Shown one piece after another: positions 62,850-64,000 of a DNA stretch of 64,000 bases (the stretch's first letter is position 1; each line of letters starts with the position of its first letter). The position numbers were made by a program, and so were the translations under genes. The notes under the pieces are model-generated. The model was not told where the DNA came from and ran no database searches. It saw only the letters and a list, made by a program, of their open reading frames with translations. The stretch comes from Pelomonas sp. Root1237. GTDB lineage: Bacteria; Pseudomonadota; Gammaproteobacteria; Burkholderiales; Burkholderiaceae_C. The DNA is taken from positions 223,803-287,802 of the forward strand of contig NZ_LMDK01000016.1 in NCBI RefSeq assembly GCF_001425055.1. The letters are read 5' to 3'.

Positions 62850-64000
62850 CAGATGATCTTGGAGAAGCGCTCGCGGCTGGCGTCGGCCTGCAGGTAGCGG
62901 TCAAAGACCGACGCGACGGCGCGCACGAAATACCAGCCCAGCGGCGTGACCTGCAAGGCGTCGGGTTGCCGCTCGACCAGGCCCTGGTCGGCCAGCCGGG
63001 ACAAGCGCTCCAGCTCCGGCGCGAAGTAGGTGGCAACGTCGACGAGATAGGACGCCGCGATGGACTCGAACTCCAGCCGGCCCTGGCACATCAGCGCCAT
63101 GATGACGGCGCGGCGCAACAGGTCGTCGCGGGTCAAAGCCAGGCCGCGCTGCACGGGCAGCTGGTGTTGGTTCAGCGCATCCTCATACTCGGCCAGGGTC
63201 TTGGCGTTCTGCGCATACGTTGCGCCGACGCGGCTGATGGCCGAAACGCCCAGGCCGATGAGATCGCAATCAGGCTGCGTCGAATAGCCCTGGAAGTTGC
63301 GGTGCAGCAGGCCCTGGCGCTTGGCCACGGCCAGCGGGTCGTCGGGCAGCGCGAAATGGTCCATGCCGATGTAGGCATAGCCCTCGCCCAGCAATGCGCT
63401 GATCGCGCCCGACAGCATGGCCAGCTTGTCACCCGCCGGCGGCAGCAACTCGGCGACGATGCGGCGCTGCGGCTTGAAGCGCTGCGGCAGGTGGGCATAG
63501 GCATACATCGCGATGCGGTCGGGCCGGAGCTCGGCGACCTGGGCGATGGTGCGCGCGAAGGACGCCGGCGTCTGCAGCGGCAGGCCATAGATCAGGTCGA
63601 CGCTGATGGAGGCGAAACCCAGCTCACGCGCCCCGCGCATCAGGGCCGCGACAGAGGCCAGCGGCTGCACGCGGTGCACGGCTTTCTGCACGGCCGGGTC
63701 GAAGTCCTGCACGCCGAAGGACAGGCGGTTGAACCCGAGCCGGCGCAGGTGCGCCAGGCGCGCCAAATCCACCGTGCGCGGGTCCACCTCGATGGACAAC
63801 TCGGCGCCGGGCAGCAGTTTGAAGCGCCGGCGCAACGCGTCCATCAGCACGCTCAGTTCAGTGTCCGACAAAAAGGTCGGCGAGCCACCGCCCAGATGCA
63901 GTTGCGAGACGGGCGCGTGGCCGCCCAGGGCCTCGGCCACCAGGTCCATCTCCAGGTTCAACGCGGCCAGATAGGGCTGGGCGCGCTCGTGGTGCTTGGT
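62849..64000 (-). CDS. hemN: Oxygen-independent coproporphyrinogen III oxidase, 5'-truncated by window edge
   Basis: The 383 C-terminal residues are visible; the reading frame is open at the right edge (first visible residues TKHHERAQPYLAAL). This radical-SAM enzyme makes protoporphyrinogen IX without oxygen. Visible HemN marks: VSQLHLGGGSPTFLSD, IEVDPRTVDLARLAHLRRLGFNRLSFGVQDFDP, ISVDLIYGLPLQTPASF, and HFALPDDPLAVAKRQG followed by LHRNFQGYSTQ. The CxxxCxxC cluster motif should lie just beyond the window. Usually controlled by FNR, but the promoter is off the edge. Confidence 0.95.
   Translation of the reverse strand, partial: TKHHERAQPYLAALNLEMDLVAEALGGHAPVSQLHLGGGSPTFLSDTELSVLMDALRRRFKLLPGAELSIEVDPRTVDLARLAHLRRLGFNRLSFGVQDFDPAVQKAVHRVQPLASVAALMRGARELGFASISVDLIYGLPLQTPASFARTIAQVAELRPDRIAMYAYAHLPQRFKPQRRIVAELLPPAGDKLAMLSGAISALLGEGYAYIGMDHFALPDDPLAVAKRQGLLHRNFQGYSTQPDCDLIGLGVSAISRVGATYAQNAKTLAEYEDALNQHQLPVQRGLALTRDDLLRRAVIMALMCQGRLEFESIAASYLVDVATYFAPELERLSRLADQGLVERQPDALQVTPLGWYFVRAVASVFDRYLQADASRERFSKII

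Overview
The window is chromosomal DNA from a high-GC betaproteobacterium of the order Burkholderiales. The best guess is a Roseateles/Mitsuaria/Rubrivivax-type member of the Sphaerotilaceae. This is inferred from gene content and gene order (cysS-alkA-accA-tilS-lysC-tRNA-Ser, with a TPR-ppiA-ppiB-lpxH-mtfA block diverging from it; clpS-clpA beside a cold-shock gene; both kinds of isocitrate dehydrogenase; hemN with a TauE-like gene) and from codon use. It has not been tested by a search. Nearly all of it is protein-coding, mostly in tight runs where a stop and the next start share 1-4 bases. No phage, insertion sequence, CRISPR array or plasmid gene was seen.

Layout. 1-5850: end of a hydratase gene, a cold-shock/DUF1294 membrane protein, an RhlE-like RNA helicase with a repetitive tail and a long leader, a DUF2087 gene, a fused pabBC gene and oligoribonuclease. 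5899-9343: membrane protease, a large nested inverted repeat, phhB, rsgA and a DUF3047 lipoprotein. 9345-17817: small membrane proteins, two short-chain dehydrogenases, a CsgG-like protein, a penicillin-acylase-family enzyme, an ABC-type binding protein and an orphan histidine kinase. 17873-25199: a sucrose-use locus. 25317-29501: an MHS transporter, a DsbA-fold isomerase, DUF1289, YbaK and small secreted proteins. 29482-35232: two adjacent cyanophycinase-family peptidases, one exported, diverging from a TonB-dependent receptor. 35225-40354: thioesterase, YceH, an SDR, ETF-ubiquinone oxidoreductase, DUF72 and PaiB. 40393-44251: fdhD, then a Bug-type binding protein coupled to a diguanylate cyclase. 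44392-53469: the conserved housekeeping blocks with tRNA-Ser. 53480-64000: an odd AT-richer lipoprotein gene, clpAS, a cold-shock protein, the two isocitrate dehydrogenases, a TauE-like protein and hemN, which is cut by the window edge.

How genes work together. The sucrose locus is complete from outer membrane to central metabolism. A TonB receptor and a sugar symporter bring sucrose in, sucrose phosphorylase splits it to glucose-1-phosphate and fructose, fructokinase phosphorylates the fructose, and a LacI-family regulator has a 14-bp palindromic operator ahead of the receptor gene. The cyanophycinase pair with its TonB receptor looks like a scavenging locus for cyanophycin or a related isopeptide polymer. 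The Bug protein and the CHASE-like/PAS/GGDEF cyclase are translationally coupled and may form a ligand-to-c-di-GMP sensor.

The least explained pieces are the 266-bp nested inverted repeat at 7162-7427, the terminator-bounded small transcript at about 60390-60571, the thrice-repeated 9-mer in the helicase leader and the cyanophycinase/TonB locus.
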